DNA from: Planctomycetota bacterium
GTDB lineage: Bacteria; Planctomycetota; UBA1135
Assembly (NCBI GenBank): GCA_021776925.1
Contig: JAJFFB010000016.1
Location: forward strand, 1-64,000
Direction of reading: 5' to 3'
DNA: 64,000 nucleotides
The first letter of the stretch is position 1, and every line of letters begins with the position of its first letter. The notes beneath the pieces are model-generated. The model was not told the origin of the DNA and did not search any database. It worked only from the letters and a program-made list of their open reading frames with translations. The position numbers were made by a program, and so were the translations under genes. This document shows, piece by piece, positions 32,186 to 42,206 of this stretch.

Positions 32186-35100
32186 GTGTTGACCAACCGC
32201 ACCTCCCGGTTCCTCTGCCTCGCTTCCCTCGGTCTGCTGATCGGGGCGCTGCCTGGCTGCTTCTCCCAGAACAAAGTCATTGGTGGCAGTAACACTGGCG
32301 GCGGCAACCAGAGCGCGCTGTTCCTGAGTTCCATCGAGTGGGGACGTCTGGTCGACGTGGTCGACATGAACGGCACTCCGGTCGAAAGCGATCTGGTGAT
32401 CCGGCCCAATCTCATCACCGGGGTCGACTACGAGATCTCGACCAACCCGGTGACCGAGGCCGAAACCCTGACCATCCTGCAGTTCGCCGTCGGCTCGGCC
32501 GGTTTCGATGCCCTGGTCGACCAGGCTCGCGCCGGCCTCAAGTCGGTGGCGCGCAAGGGTCCGGCCAGCCCGCCGGTCTACAGCCTGATCGCGCGCAATG
32601 GTGCTCTGCGCCTGACCTTCTCCGATGCGCTCGATCTGGACACGGTCAACGCCGACACTCTGCAGTTCTGGATCGGTGACCCGGCGACCACCCCCCAAGG
32701 CGGACGTCTGATCGCCTTCAACGACGAAAAATCCGGCAAGGGCGTGGTGATCTTCGATCCGACCATTTCCGCGCGCCAGTCGACGCAGCTCGGGCTGCCG
32801 CAAAACGCTTCCGGCTTCCCGGCTTCGCTGGACAGCTTCAACGACAACCTGCTGCTGCGCATCCCGACTGAAGTCAACGTCTTTGACAGTCGCCCCGAGG
32901 TTCTGAAATCCGCCGGCGGGCGCGCCATCGCGCCGAACGACGGCAGCGAGACCGAACCTTCGACGACCAACCTCGACGGCTCGCGCAACATCGTGCGCAG
33001 CATGCGTACCGGCAACGTCAACGATGCCTACTCGGGTTTCCTCGAAGACAACACGCGTCCCAATCTGGTCGGTGAATTCGACATCGTGCTCACCGGGGTG
33101 ACCGACCTCGGCGGCTCGCGCCGCGAGCTGATCTACAACATGACCCAGGCCGTCTGTGACGGCGTGCGCGCCAAGACTGGCGACGTGATCGAGGCCGAAG
33201 GCGGCGTCATCCTGCTGGTCACCGCCCCTGTGGCGGCACTCAGTTCGCCGTACCGGGTCCAGGCCAGCCTGCTTGAAGGCACCCTCGACGTGGTGCCGGC
33301 CAACCCCAACGCGCGCCTGACCACGCGTTATGCGGCCACCGACGCGGCGCTGCAGACCTGCTTCCTGAGCTTCTCGCCGTCGGCCGACACTTTCCCGGCG
33401 ACCGGGCTCGATCGCAACGCCACCATCTCGGTGCGTTTCGACGAGCCGATCAACGCCACCACCGTGCTGTCGATGCACTCGATGGTGCTGTCGGCGGTCG
33501 ACGAAAGTGCCACCGCGCCCGATCCTGAGGCCAGCTATCGCAACGCTGGCGGCGGCGGCGCCTTCGCCAACGAGTCGGTGGCGCAATACATCGACCGCCA
33601 GCGCGGTTACCACCTGCCGGTGACCAACTCGCAGAACATTCCGGCCAACGCCGAGTTCGGCGGGCGTGTCCTGTTCGGCGCGGTCGAGGTCGCCGACGGC
33701 AACCGTCAATTCACTCTGGCCCCGCTCGCCGGTTTCATCGATCCCGAGAACGACGGCGGTTCGACCACCTACGCCTTCTCGCTGCGTGACAGCGTCGACG
33801 GCATTCGCGACCTTGCCGGCAACCCGGTAGATTTCACTTCCTTCGTCGCCGGTTCCGCCGGCAGCGGTGCGATGGAGATCAGTTCCAAGGACCCGGGCGC
33901 CAACGACGTCAAGTACTTCAGTCTGCGCGGTGGCAGCTCCGACGAAGACAACGACGGCCTACCCGAGTTCGACGGCCAGTTCACTGTGCAGCCCGGCAAG
34001 CTCAGCGGCCGCACCCCGGCGATCATCGAACGCAGCGCCGACAGCGGCAACGAGTTCATCGGCGCCGGCAACGCGATCACCGATCCGCTGGCCTCGCCGG
34101 CCGAGCCGCTGACGCCCTTCGGCGCGGTGGTGATGACCGTGTACCGCCCCGAGGATTTCGGTTTCGGCAGCCCGGCCCTGGGGTCGAGCTTCTTCAACCG
34201 CAATGAATACAACATGGACGTCGGTTCCTTCGCCTGGGCGCCGTTCGGCGGCAACATCCTCGACGAGAACTTCCCGCGCGTTTCGCTGGCGCTGTCGCAC
34301 GCCAACGTCATTCCTGACGAGGTGCTCGACATCTCCGGCCGCCCGGTGTTCCCGGGCTCCGGTCTGTCCTCGGCGGTCGACTTCGTACAGAACGTGCTCG
34401 GCACCGACGAAGGCATCACCGAAGAGGTCGTCTTCGACAGCAGCTACCGCCTGTCGGCCCTCGACCTGTTCCGCTCCGAATCTGGCCAGCAGTACCTGCC
34501 GTGGCCAGACTTCACCAGCAACTACACCTGGCGCGACACCGCCATCGATCAGAGCATCACCGGGGGTGCGATCGATTCGCAGGGTTCGCCGCCGGCGCAC
34601 CTGGGCGCGCCCGCCTGGCTGCCCGAAGAAGTGCCCTCGATCGGGCTCGCGCTGCTGTGCCGCTTCCGTTGCTACTTCGTCGGCAACATCACGCCGCGCA
34701 ACCGTTTCACCGTCAGCCAGATGGTCGCCACTTCGGCGCTGCCGGCGTGGCGCGTGTTCTCGGCCGGTGGCATCGATTCCGGCGGCAACGAGCACCCGGT
34801 GATTCCGGATAACTCCGACTTCGGCGGCACCCGCCCGGTCGGCGGTTACGCCAACGGCCAGCAGACCAACCCAGCCGATAGCCTCGCCTACTGGGCGACC
34901 GCCGACTTCGTCGTGCGGGTCTCGCGGCTGCACACCCACTGGTTCGACATGGGCGGCGTTCTGCCCGTCGACGGACTGCTGGGCACCGTGACCGAGCCGT
35001 CCCTGGCCTTCCAGGAGACCGGCACCGAACTGATTGTCGAATACCGCGGCGCGTTCTCGGTCTCGCACCCGTCCAACCCGCTGACCGCGCCCTCGCCGCT

Positions 35101-35332
35101 GACCGACGCCGAAAAGGCCTTTGACGTCTACGGCGATTTCCGTTCCGAGCTGACCACCATCGGCAGCGTTTCTACTCCTGGTCCCTGGACGCGCGATTTC
35201 CGCGACCTCGAGGCCACTGCAACAGATTCCTTCCGCTACTTCCAAGCCCGCATCAGCTTCATTTCCAATGCAGATGCTGGCATCGGTGCGTCCTTGGACG
35301 GCCTCGGAGTGGCATGGGACCTGACTCCTTGA
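32186..35332 (+). CDS. Giant surface lipoprotein, subfamily A (copy 1)
   Basis: 1048 residues from a GTG start. The signal peptide ends in lipobox LPGC (C25), so an envelope lipoprotein is expected. No enzymatic motif is seen. It is paralogous along its whole length to the next gene: shared segments include WGRLVDV near residue 50, ARNGA near 145, DLAGNP near 540, WAPFGGNILD near 680, PWPDFTSNYTWRDT near 770 and VRVSRLHTHWF near 910. At about 405-430 (ISVRFDEPINATTVL) there is a Big_5-like Ig strand pattern. The C-terminal 50 residues share a W-x-D...F..R..F...W pattern with the other giant lipoproteins. The 210 bases upstream hold several GC-rich hairpins. Confidence 0.8.
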   Translation: MLTNRTSRFLCLASLGLLIGALPGCFSQNKVIGGSNTGGGNQSALFLSSIEWGRLVDVVDMNGTPVESDLVIRPNLITGVDYEISTNPVTEAETLTILQFAVGSAGFDALVDQARAGLKSVARKGPASPPVYSLIARNGALRLTFSDALDLDTVNADTLQFWIGDPATTPQGGRLIAFNDEKSGKGVVIFDPTISARQSTQLGLPQNASGFPASLDSFNDNLLLRIPTEVNVFDSRPEVLKSAGGRAIAPNDGSETEPSTTNLDGSRNIVRSMRTGNVNDAYSGFLEDNTRPNLVGEFDIVLTGVTDLGGSRRELIYNMTQAVCDGVRAKTGDVIEAEGGVILLVTAPVAALSSPYRVQASLLEGTLDVVPANPNARLTTRYAATDAALQTCFLSFSPSADTFPATGLDRNATISVRFDEPINATTVLSMHSMVLSAVDESATAPDPEASYRNAGGGGAFANESVAQYIDRQRGYHLPVTNSQNIPANAEFGGRVLFGAVEVADGNRQFTLAPLAGFIDPENDGGSTTYAFSLRDSVDGIRDLAGNPVDFTSFVAGSAGSGAMEISSKDPGANDVKYFSLRGGSSDEDNDGLPEFDGQFTVQPGKLSGRTPAIIERSADSGNEFIGAGNAITDPLASPAEPLTPFGAVVMTVYRPEDFGFGSPALGSSFFNRNEYNMDVGSFAWAPFGGNILDENFPRVSLALSHANVIPDEVLDISGRPVFPGSGLSSAVDFVQNVLGTDEGITEEVVFDSSYRLSALDLFRSESGQQYLPWPDFTSNYTWRDTAIDQSITGGAIDSQGSPPAHLGAPAWLPEEVPSIGLALLCRFRCYFVGNITPRNRFTVSQMVATSALPAWRVFSAGGIDSGGNEHPVIPDNSDFGGTRPVGGYANGQQTNPADSLAYWATADFVVRVSRLHTHWFDMGGVLPVDGLLGTVTEPSLAFQETGTELIVEYRGAFSVSHPSNPLTAPSPLTDAEKAFDVYGDFRSELTTIGSVSTPGPWTRDFRDLEATATDSFRYFQARISFISNADAGIGASLDGLGVAWDLTP

Positions 35333-35353
35333 TCCGTAGCGCCTTGATGCACC

Positions 35354-38300
35354 ATGGCTAAATCTCTTTCATCCTTGATCGCTCCGTGGCTCGGCCTGGC
35401 CGCCGCCGCCGGTCTGCTGGTCCTGCCCTCTTGCGGCGGCGGTTCCGCCACGCCCGCCGGTCCGGGCACCGGATTCGCCAACCTCGAACTGGAGCAGGCC
35501 TACTGGGGCAGGTTGGTCGACGTCTTCGACGAAGACGGCAACCTGTTCGAACGCGATGTGGTTGTGCGTGAGTCCATCGCCAACAACGCCACTTCGTACA
35601 ACCTGGTTCTCAACCCGATCACCCAGGCTGAAACGCTGACCATCGCGGCGCCGATGAAGAACCTGGACGGCAGCGCCAACCAGCAGTTCGAATCGCTGTT
35701 CAATTCGGCCACCAGCGGTCTAGCCGCGGTCACCCCCAAAGGGCGCATCGCCAACGGCACCTACACGCGGGTGGCGCGCAATGGTGCCATCAAGCTGGTG
35801 TTCTCCGAGATCCTCGCTCCGGCGACTGTCAACCGCCTCACCGTGCAATTGATGCTGGATGACCGGGTTGCCGACGTGCGCTACATCGTCAAGGAATCGG
35901 TCGGCAAGGATGGCGAGCCCAAGGGCGTGATCGTCATGGACAGCACCATTTCGGCGCGCGATGCCGCCAAGTACAACATTCCTGAAAACGGAGTCGGCTT
36001 GCGGCCTTCGGTCAACAGCACCGAAGGGAACGCGGTGCTGCGGATTCCGACCGTGGTCGAAAAACTGTTCGGCCAGACCCAGGTGCTCACCAACAAAAAT
36101 GGCACCCGCAACCTCGCTCCGACCAAGAGCGATCCGACCGAATCCTCGCAGGGCCTGAACCCGGTGGTGCTGCGCGTCATGCGCAGCGGCAACTCGTCGG
36201 ACCCGGCCAACGGCTTCATGATCGACAACCAGCGGCCGACGCTGCAGGCCGACCTCGAGACCGACGTGCTGATGATCAGCACCGGTGCGACCACAACTTC
36301 GATGACCTACCGGGTGCGCGCCGCGCGCTGCCGCCCGATCACTCCCAAGGTGGGCGACGTGGTGGCGCTGCAGACCGGCGCCTTGCTGGTCACTTCGATC
36401 GACGATGACAGCGACCACGACGCCATCGTCGTCAGTGGCGGCATCATCGACGGTTTCCTGGTCGATGGCGACTACACCAGTTCGCCGCTGGATGGGGGCC
36501 TGACCACTCTGTACCAGCCCCTGGACCAGGAATACCAGCTGTGCTGGCTGCGCTTCGACCCCGAGCCTGTGGATCTGCCCGGTTCCGGCGTGGATCCCTT
36601 CTCCACGGTTTCGGTGCGCTTCAACGAAGCGATCGACCCGGCCACGGTGCTGGCGCTCGAGACCTTCATGCTGCACAGTTTCGTCGATACCGCCGACGAA
36701 GACAATCCGCACGGCGGCTATCGGGCCGGTTCGGAGTCGGTGTGTGATTTCACCAAGGGTCTGCTGGGCTACACCACCACCGGCACCGGCTCGGGGCGCA
36801 TCTACCTCGGTCCGATCTCGGTCAGCGCCGACTCGCGCACCTTCACCATGGCGCCGTCGGCAGGGATCTCCGACGCCCACGACGAAGGCGTTGCCGGCCT
36901 CAACGTGGCGCTCGCTTTGTGCGACCGCAACATCTTCGACCTCGCCGGCAACCCGCTCGGCTTCCAGGGCTTTGTCGCCGGCAACATCGGCCAGGCGGAA
37001 ACGATCACCATGAGCGCGGCGGGGGGCACCTACCCCGACGACCGCTACTTCGCTCTGCGCGCCAACAGCCTGGACGAAAACCAGGACGGCCTTTCCGAGT
37101 ACACCGGCCAGTTCGTTTTTGACAGCCAAGGGCTGCCGGGCAAACTCAAGGGCCGCGACATCATGCGCTTCTCGCGCCAGGCCGACCCGTCCAACACCTA
37201 CGTCGGCCAGCGCGCGGCGTGGAAGCAATCGGGCCTGATGACGCCGCTGACCCCGGGGGGCGCGGTGCTGCAGACGGTCTACGGCTACCACCACCTGGGC
37301 CTCGGACTGACCTCGCCTTCGGAGTTCAACCTCGACATCGAAGGCCTCAGCTGGGCTCCCTTCGACGGCAACATCCTCGACGACGTGTTCGACCGCTACT
37401 CGATCGCGCTGGCGCACTCCAACCGTTACCCCGACGACTACATCGACCCCTTGTCCGGCTACCCGGCGTGGGGCGATTCAGGACTGCGTTCCTCGACCAA
37501 GTTCGACAACAACATCCTTGGCTTCAAGCAGCAGGGCTACAACTTCGACGAACAGATCGTCTTTGACCAGCCCTACTCGATCGCCGGCGCCAATTCCTTC
37601 GTCGCTGAGTCCGGAGCGATCTACGCGCCGTGGCCCGACTTCACCGATTTCTACACCTGGCGCGATACCGGCATGCCCGAAGACCTGACCGGCGGAGCAA
37701 ATGGTTCGCAGAAGGAATACGGGATTCCGGTCCAGCAGGTCGCCCGGACCAATGACCCCTACTACCTGTTCGCCGAATGGCCGACCGTGGCCGCTCCGCT
37801 GCTGATGCGTTTCCGCTGCTACCCACGCGGGGATTTCGCGGGTGGCAACGGCTTCCAGGTGCAGATCATGATGCCCAGCAGTTCGCTGCCCTCCTTCCGC
37901 GTGTTCTCCTTCGGCGGCAATGGTGGCGATCTGGTCCTGCCCGACGTCGGCACCACCGGCACCAAGCCCTCGGGTGGGGTGGCCACTGGCGGCGGCAACC
38001 AACGCGCCTTCGGCCCGGAACTCTACTGGGGCCAGGTCGATTTCGTGGTGCGGGTTTCGCGGGTCTACACCCACTGGTTCGCGCTCGGCGGTGTGCTTGA
38101 CGGGGTGTCCACCCAGGTCAACGAGCCGGTGCAACAGCCCGAGGGTGCCAGTCTGACGGTCGAATGGCGTGGTACCGAGGCGATCACCTTGCCGGGCGAT
38201 TGCATCGATCAGTCCAACCCCCTCAACGACTCTGCCCAGATCGACTTCTACGGCAACTACATCGGGGATACGATCCACCAGGACCGCCTGTTTGATCCCC

Positions 38301-38476
38301 CCAGCAGCTTCTGTGCTACTCTTGCATCCCCGTCCGATTGGACCACGGACGTGGACGCGCTTGCCGCCGAACAAAAGTGGCAGTTCTTCCAACTCCGGCT
38401 CACCTTCGTCGCCAACATCGACAAGGATCTAGAGCCTGTACTTGACGCATACGGATTCGCCTGGACCGTCCAATGA
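35354..38476 (+). CDS. Giant surface lipoprotein, subfamily A (copy 2)
   Basis: 1040 residues; lipobox LPSC (C27). Collinear with copy 1, 21 bases upstream: YWGRLVDVFDEDGN, NPITQAETLTI, ARNGAIKLVFSE, DSTISARDAAKYNIP, VSVRFNEAIDPATVL (Big_5-like Ig strand), DLAGNPLGFQGFVAG, WAPFDGNILDDVFDR and RFRCYPRGDF all have counterparts. It is acidic, with many DxDG-like turns but no clear catalytic site. The last 45 residues (WTTDVDALAAEQKWQFFQLRLTF...FAWTVQ) form the shared C-terminal domain. Its stop overlaps the next gene's start (ATGA), so the three giant genes form an operon. Confidence 0.8.
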   Translation: MAKSLSSLIAPWLGLAAAAGLLVLPSCGGGSATPAGPGTGFANLELEQAYWGRLVDVFDEDGNLFERDVVVRESIANNATSYNLVLNPITQAETLTIAAPMKNLDGSANQQFESLFNSATSGLAAVTPKGRIANGTYTRVARNGAIKLVFSEILAPATVNRLTVQLMLDDRVADVRYIVKESVGKDGEPKGVIVMDSTISARDAAKYNIPENGVGLRPSVNSTEGNAVLRIPTVVEKLFGQTQVLTNKNGTRNLAPTKSDPTESSQGLNPVVLRVMRSGNSSDPANGFMIDNQRPTLQADLETDVLMISTGATTTSMTYRVRAARCRPITPKVGDVVALQTGALLVTSIDDDSDHDAIVVSGGIIDGFLVDGDYTSSPLDGGLTTLYQPLDQEYQLCWLRFDPEPVDLPGSGVDPFSTVSVRFNEAIDPATVLALETFMLHSFVDTADEDNPHGGYRAGSESVCDFTKGLLGYTTTGTGSGRIYLGPISVSADSRTFTMAPSAGISDAHDEGVAGLNVALALCDRNIFDLAGNPLGFQGFVAGNIGQAETITMSAAGGTYPDDRYFALRANSLDENQDGLSEYTGQFVFDSQGLPGKLKGRDIMRFSRQADPSNTYVGQRAAWKQSGLMTPLTPGGAVLQTVYGYHHLGLGLTSPSEFNLDIEGLSWAPFDGNILDDVFDRYSIALAHSNRYPDDYIDPLSGYPAWGDSGLRSSTKFDNNILGFKQQGYNFDEQIVFDQPYSIAGANSFVAESGAIYAPWPDFTDFYTWRDTGMPEDLTGGANGSQKEYGIPVQQVARTNDPYYLFAEWPTVAAPLLMRFRCYPRGDFAGGNGFQVQIMMPSSSLPSFRVFSFGGNGGDLVLPDVGTTGTKPSGGVATGGGNQRAFGPELYWGQVDFVVRVSRVYTHWFALGGVLDGVSTQVNEPVQQPEGASLTVEWRGTEAITLPGDCIDQSNPLNDSAQIDFYGNYIGDTIHQDRLFDPPSSFCATLASPSDWTTDVDALAAEQKWQFFQLRLTFVANIDKDLEPVLDAYGFAWTVQ

Positions 38477-41400
38477 CCCCCCTCCGATCCTCTGTTCGCT
38501 TCCTGACCGCCGGCGCCCTGCTGGCGGTCACTGTGCTGCCGTCCTGTGGTGGCTCTTCGGTTTCTCCGGGCACCCGTTCCGCCGGGGCCTTCGAGGTACT
38601 CTCGACCACCATGTCCGACAATGACGTCTGGGCATTGAACCGGCCGATCGATTTCGTCTTCAACCATCCGGTGGACACTTCCACCATTGGTTTCAACTCG
38701 ATCATCATCAAGCCGGTCTCGCAAGAGATCCTGTCGCAGCCGGTGACCGGGTCCTTCTCGGTAGTCAGCGGGACCGGCGGCAAGGTCATCCGCTTCACCC
38801 CGGCCTGCCCGACCAACATCACCTTCTCCAATGGTGGTTTTATTCCGGGCGGTTTCGACTACACGCTGACCCTGCCGTCGAATGCCAACCAGGGTGGCCT
38901 GTCGCTGCTTCAGGACGACCAGGGCCGGACCCTTTCGGTCGGCCTCACGCGCAACTTCACCACGCCCTTTATCGGCGAGCCGCTGTTCATCGATACGGTG
39001 CTCGGCCCGCCCCAGCTGGTGGCGCGCCTGGCCGACGACTGGCCCAGCGGTCTGAACCTGTTCACCCGGCCTGACCCCTCCTTCGTGGTACGGGTCAATC
39101 AGCCGGTGGAGAGTTCCGACAGCAACCTCAACAACGACAACATCTTCATTCTCTACTCAGAAGCCGATGGCGTGACCTTTACCGGCACCAACAAGCTTCC
39201 CGGAGAGTGGCTGCTGATCGACAACTGCAATCTGACCGGAGCCACGCTGCGCTTCGAGGTCTCGGGAATCCTGCCACCCGGGCGCAAATTGCGCATGCAG
39301 TTGACCCCCGATTTTGCCGACCTGAGCGGCGAGACCAATACCACCACCCTGACCTATCTGGATAATTTCGGCGCGCCGCTGGATTACCAGCTGCCGACCT
39401 TGGGTGAATTCTACGGCGACGGTTCCGACTGGACCGCCAGTGTCACCTACGACGAATTCAGCGAGGATTTCGAGACCGATCTCGGCCTTGACCTTGCCGC
39501 CGAATTGTTCCTGCCGCCGATGAAGGTTTCCCGCGGCCACGTCGAAGCCAGTTTCGACTTCCCGCTGACCTCGATCGATCCGCAGGACAACTTCGTCGTC
39601 CGCAGTGGCATCTTCCTGATGGTCGACACCACCGGAACGACCACCGTCACCGACAGCAACGGACGCCAGTTCACCGTGGTCGACGGGGTGCTCGAGGTGC
39701 GTGATCTGACCGTCGAGGCAGGTGGCACCCTGAAGGCTGAAGGAGTGAATCCGCTGGTCATCTACGCCGCCGGGGCGGTCGACGTCCAGGGCACTCTGGA
39801 TGCCAGCGGCGACCACGCAAAATCTCCGCAGCGCGACAACGATCCGGGCCAGGTGGTCCCCGGCGCTTTCGGCCAGTGTGGTGGCGGCAGCGGTGGCACC
39901 GCTTCCTGGGTCACCAACGCCGAGACCTTGCGCGGCGAAGACGGCTTCGGTCCATTCGGGGTTCCCGCAGGGGGCGGGGGCGGTGGCGAAGGCGGATTCC
40001 AACAGGACCTCGGGGTGCTCAACGCCAACGAGACCGCCTCGGCGGAATTCCTGGTGGCAGCCGGCGCTGGCGGCGGCGGTTTTGCTCCGGGAGTGAATGA
40101 GTCTGTGCAGTGGGCCAAATGGTCGGGTGCGGAAAACTTGTTCTTCTTCATCAACGGGCAGATGACCCAGTTCGACAACAGCGGACCGGATACCCGTTAT
40201 CAGACCCGTCATACCGCGCTCGACATCTTCACCGATAACGATTTCGCGGGCGCTGAAACCGGTCTGCGCGGCACTTCGTGGAATTCGGGCAATACGGCCT
40301 TGCACGAAGGGCAGCTCGCGCCGCCGCCCTCGGCCGCCTACGGCATGGAAGATGGCACCCGCGATACCGGTCCGATCGATGGTCCCTTCGGTGGCCAGAG
40401 CCGTCTCTACGATCCGATCTGGACCAGCGGCAACCGGCGCTACAAGAAGGGGCAGCCGACCAATGGTCCCGACCAGGGGCGGGGTGGCTCGACGCTGTTC
40501 TCAGACGAGTTCACCGACAACGATTTCTGGGGAGCGCGCATCAATCCTGATGGCAGCGTCACCCAGGGCGAACTCACCGGCCCGATGGCGGGCAGCGGTG
40601 GCGGCGCCAGCGGCGACATGTCGATCATCGAGCGACCGATCATCGGCTTCGATCCAATGACGGGGGCACCGCTCTACGGCCCGTTGACCGACAACTACCC
40701 GGACCCCGAGTTCCCCAACGGCACCACCCTTGCCTACTACAAGGGCGCACCCGGCGGCGGCGGCGGTGGCCAGATGATGATCTTTGCCGTCGGCACGATC
40801 ACCATCGGCAACGACGCCCAGCTCAAGGTCAACGGCGGCAATGGCGCCGGCGGTGAGGCGGTGTTCCGCGATGACAATCAGGTTTCTGGTTCCGGCGGCG
40901 GCTCCGGCGGTCACATGGTCCTGCATACCGCCACCGGCCTCGACCTGACCGCGATCGACCTCGGGCTCGGCCCGGGTGCGACCATCGGCCAGATCAAGGC
41001 TCCCAACAACCGCCACGAGGTTGCGTTGGCGCTGGGCGGGCGGCGTGGCTGGAGCATGACCGGTCTGACCACCAATGGCGGTATCGTCGAGAACGACAAC
41101 CGCACCGACGGCAACTCCGACTACATGGTCGGCCGCGGCGGCGCCGGGGGCAATGGCCTGATCCAGATCCACGTGCCCAATCCGCTGACCGACATCGCCT
41201 TCCACCCCAACCTCGTTCCGGCGATCGATTCAGACGCCCCTGGTGGAATTCGCGAAGGACTGGATAGCGGGGTATTCCGCTATGCCAACAACGACAACCT
41301 GGAAGAAATCATGCGCGCCTTCTGTGTGCCGCAGCCGATGGTTTTGATCCCGGTCTTCGCCACCGGGTCGATGCTGCAGAGCCGCTGGCATGACACCGGC

Positions 41401-42096
41401 ACCGCACTCAACCGCAACCCGCTAGGCGACGTCGACGGCAAGTTCCTTTCCTTCGTCGACGCACAGCTGGCGATGGACGGCTTCATCACCGGCAACGCGG
41501 ATCTCGAACTCAATGGCCGCCTGAACATCACTGGGGACACGGTCGACGTGTTGCCGCCGGTGGCCTCGGGCACCACCCACTTGTCGGTGGGCAGCTTCTC
41601 GGCTCTGATGTCTTCGGCCAGCCTGCACTTCGCTGCCAATCCGCAGTTCCTCACCAATCCCAAGCTGTTGGTCGGCTACGACCTGCTGCCCTCGGCCCTC
41701 GGCCGTCCGACCGAATCCTTCGAGATCGTCGACGCGAGCTATGACGGCAATGGTCTGATGACCCTGACGACTGCGGCTTCCGACGGCGCCATGTCTCCCG
41801 CGCCCGGGGCGACCTGGTACATCCGGCCCAAGTTCGTGCGTCTGGACACCGCCGCGGTGAAGGATTCCATCACCACCGGTGGCTTCTTCCGCGCCGAGTT
41901 CCAAGGTGCCGATGGGTCGACCGACGGCAACAACACGATCACCAACCCGGGTTCGTGGACGACCGACCTGGCGGATCTGGCCGACCGCCGCTTCTTCCGT
42001 TACCGGATCACCCTGGAGATGGCTGAATCGGGTTCCTTCTCGATCTCCAACCCGCGGCCGCAGTTGCGCTACCTGAAGATTCCCTTCGCCTGGTAG
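38473..42096 (+). CDS. Giant Gly-rich surface lipoprotein, subfamily B (member 1)
   Basis: 1207 residues, lipobox LPSC (C25). After the anchor there are two Big_5/SbsA-type Ig-like regions (DVWALNRPIDFVFNHPVDTSTIGF near 50-75; a second near 200-300). A long region from about 430 to 880 alternates beta strands with glycine runs (VPAGGGGGGEGGFQQ, AAGAGGGGFAPG, APGGGGGGQMMIFAVG), suggesting a parallel beta-helix with Gly-rich loops. The C-terminal 50 residues (WTTDLADLADRRFFRYRITLEMAESG...FAW) match the end of the subfamily A proteins. Thus it links both subfamilies. A terminator follows 22 bases after the stop. No enzymatic motif was found; a structural or adhesive surface role is inferred. Confidence 0.78.
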   Translation: MTPLRSSVRFLTAGALLAVTVLPSCGGSSVSPGTRSAGAFEVLSTTMSDNDVWALNRPIDFVFNHPVDTSTIGFNSIIIKPVSQEILSQPVTGSFSVVSGTGGKVIRFTPACPTNITFSNGGFIPGGFDYTLTLPSNANQGGLSLLQDDQGRTLSVGLTRNFTTPFIGEPLFIDTVLGPPQLVARLADDWPSGLNLFTRPDPSFVVRVNQPVESSDSNLNNDNIFILYSEADGVTFTGTNKLPGEWLLIDNCNLTGATLRFEVSGILPPGRKLRMQLTPDFADLSGETNTTTLTYLDNFGAPLDYQLPTLGEFYGDGSDWTASVTYDEFSEDFETDLGLDLAAELFLPPMKVSRGHVEASFDFPLTSIDPQDNFVVRSGIFLMVDTTGTTTVTDSNGRQFTVVDGVLEVRDLTVEAGGTLKAEGVNPLVIYAAGAVDVQGTLDASGDHAKSPQRDNDPGQVVPGAFGQCGGGSGGTASWVTNAETLRGEDGFGPFGVPAGGGGGGEGGFQQDLGVLNANETASAEFLVAAGAGGGGFAPGVNESVQWAKWSGAENLFFFINGQMTQFDNSGPDTRYQTRHTALDIFTDNDFAGAETGLRGTSWNSGNTALHEGQLAPPPSAAYGMEDGTRDTGPIDGPFGGQSRLYDPIWTSGNRRYKKGQPTNGPDQGRGGSTLFSDEFTDNDFWGARINPDGSVTQGELTGPMAGSGGGASGDMSIIERPIIGFDPMTGAPLYGPLTDNYPDPEFPNGTTLAYYKGAPGGGGGGQMMIFAVGTITIGNDAQLKVNGGNGAGGEAVFRDDNQVSGSGGGSGGHMVLHTATGLDLTAIDLGLGPGATIGQIKAPNNRHEVALALGGRRGWSMTGLTTNGGIVENDNRTDGNSDYMVGRGGAGGNGLIQIHVPNPLTDIAFHPNLVPAIDSDAPGGIREGLDSGVFRYANNDNLEEIMRAFCVPQPMVLIPVFATGSMLQSRWHDTGTALNRNPLGDVDGKFLSFVDAQLAMDGFITGNADLELNGRLNITGDTVDVLPPVASGTTHLSVGSFSALMSSASLHFAANPQFLTNPKLLVGYDLLPSALGRPTESFEIVDASYDGNGLMTLTTAASDGAMSPAPGATWYIRPKFVRLDTAAVKDSITTGGFFRAEFQGADGSTDGNNTITNPGSWTTDLADLADRRFFRYRITLEMAESGSFSISNPRPQLRYLKIPFAW

Positions 42097-42118
42097 GCGC
42101 GCCCGCATCCTGGATCAG

Positions 42119-42159
42119 GCGCCTGTACCCGTTCGCGGGTGCAGGCGCTTCCATTTTCT
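42119..42159 (+). terminator. Rho-independent terminator with UUCG tetraloop
   Basis: A 13-bp stem (42119-42131 with 42136-42148, one U-G pair) is capped by TTCG and followed by TTCCATTTTCT. It ends the three-gene giant lipoprotein operon and separates it from the prepilin peptidase gene. Confidence 0.87.
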
Positions 42160-42206
42160 AGGGGTGGTGATTGAATCTGGGCCCTGGGCGAGCGCACCAT
42201 GGGGCG

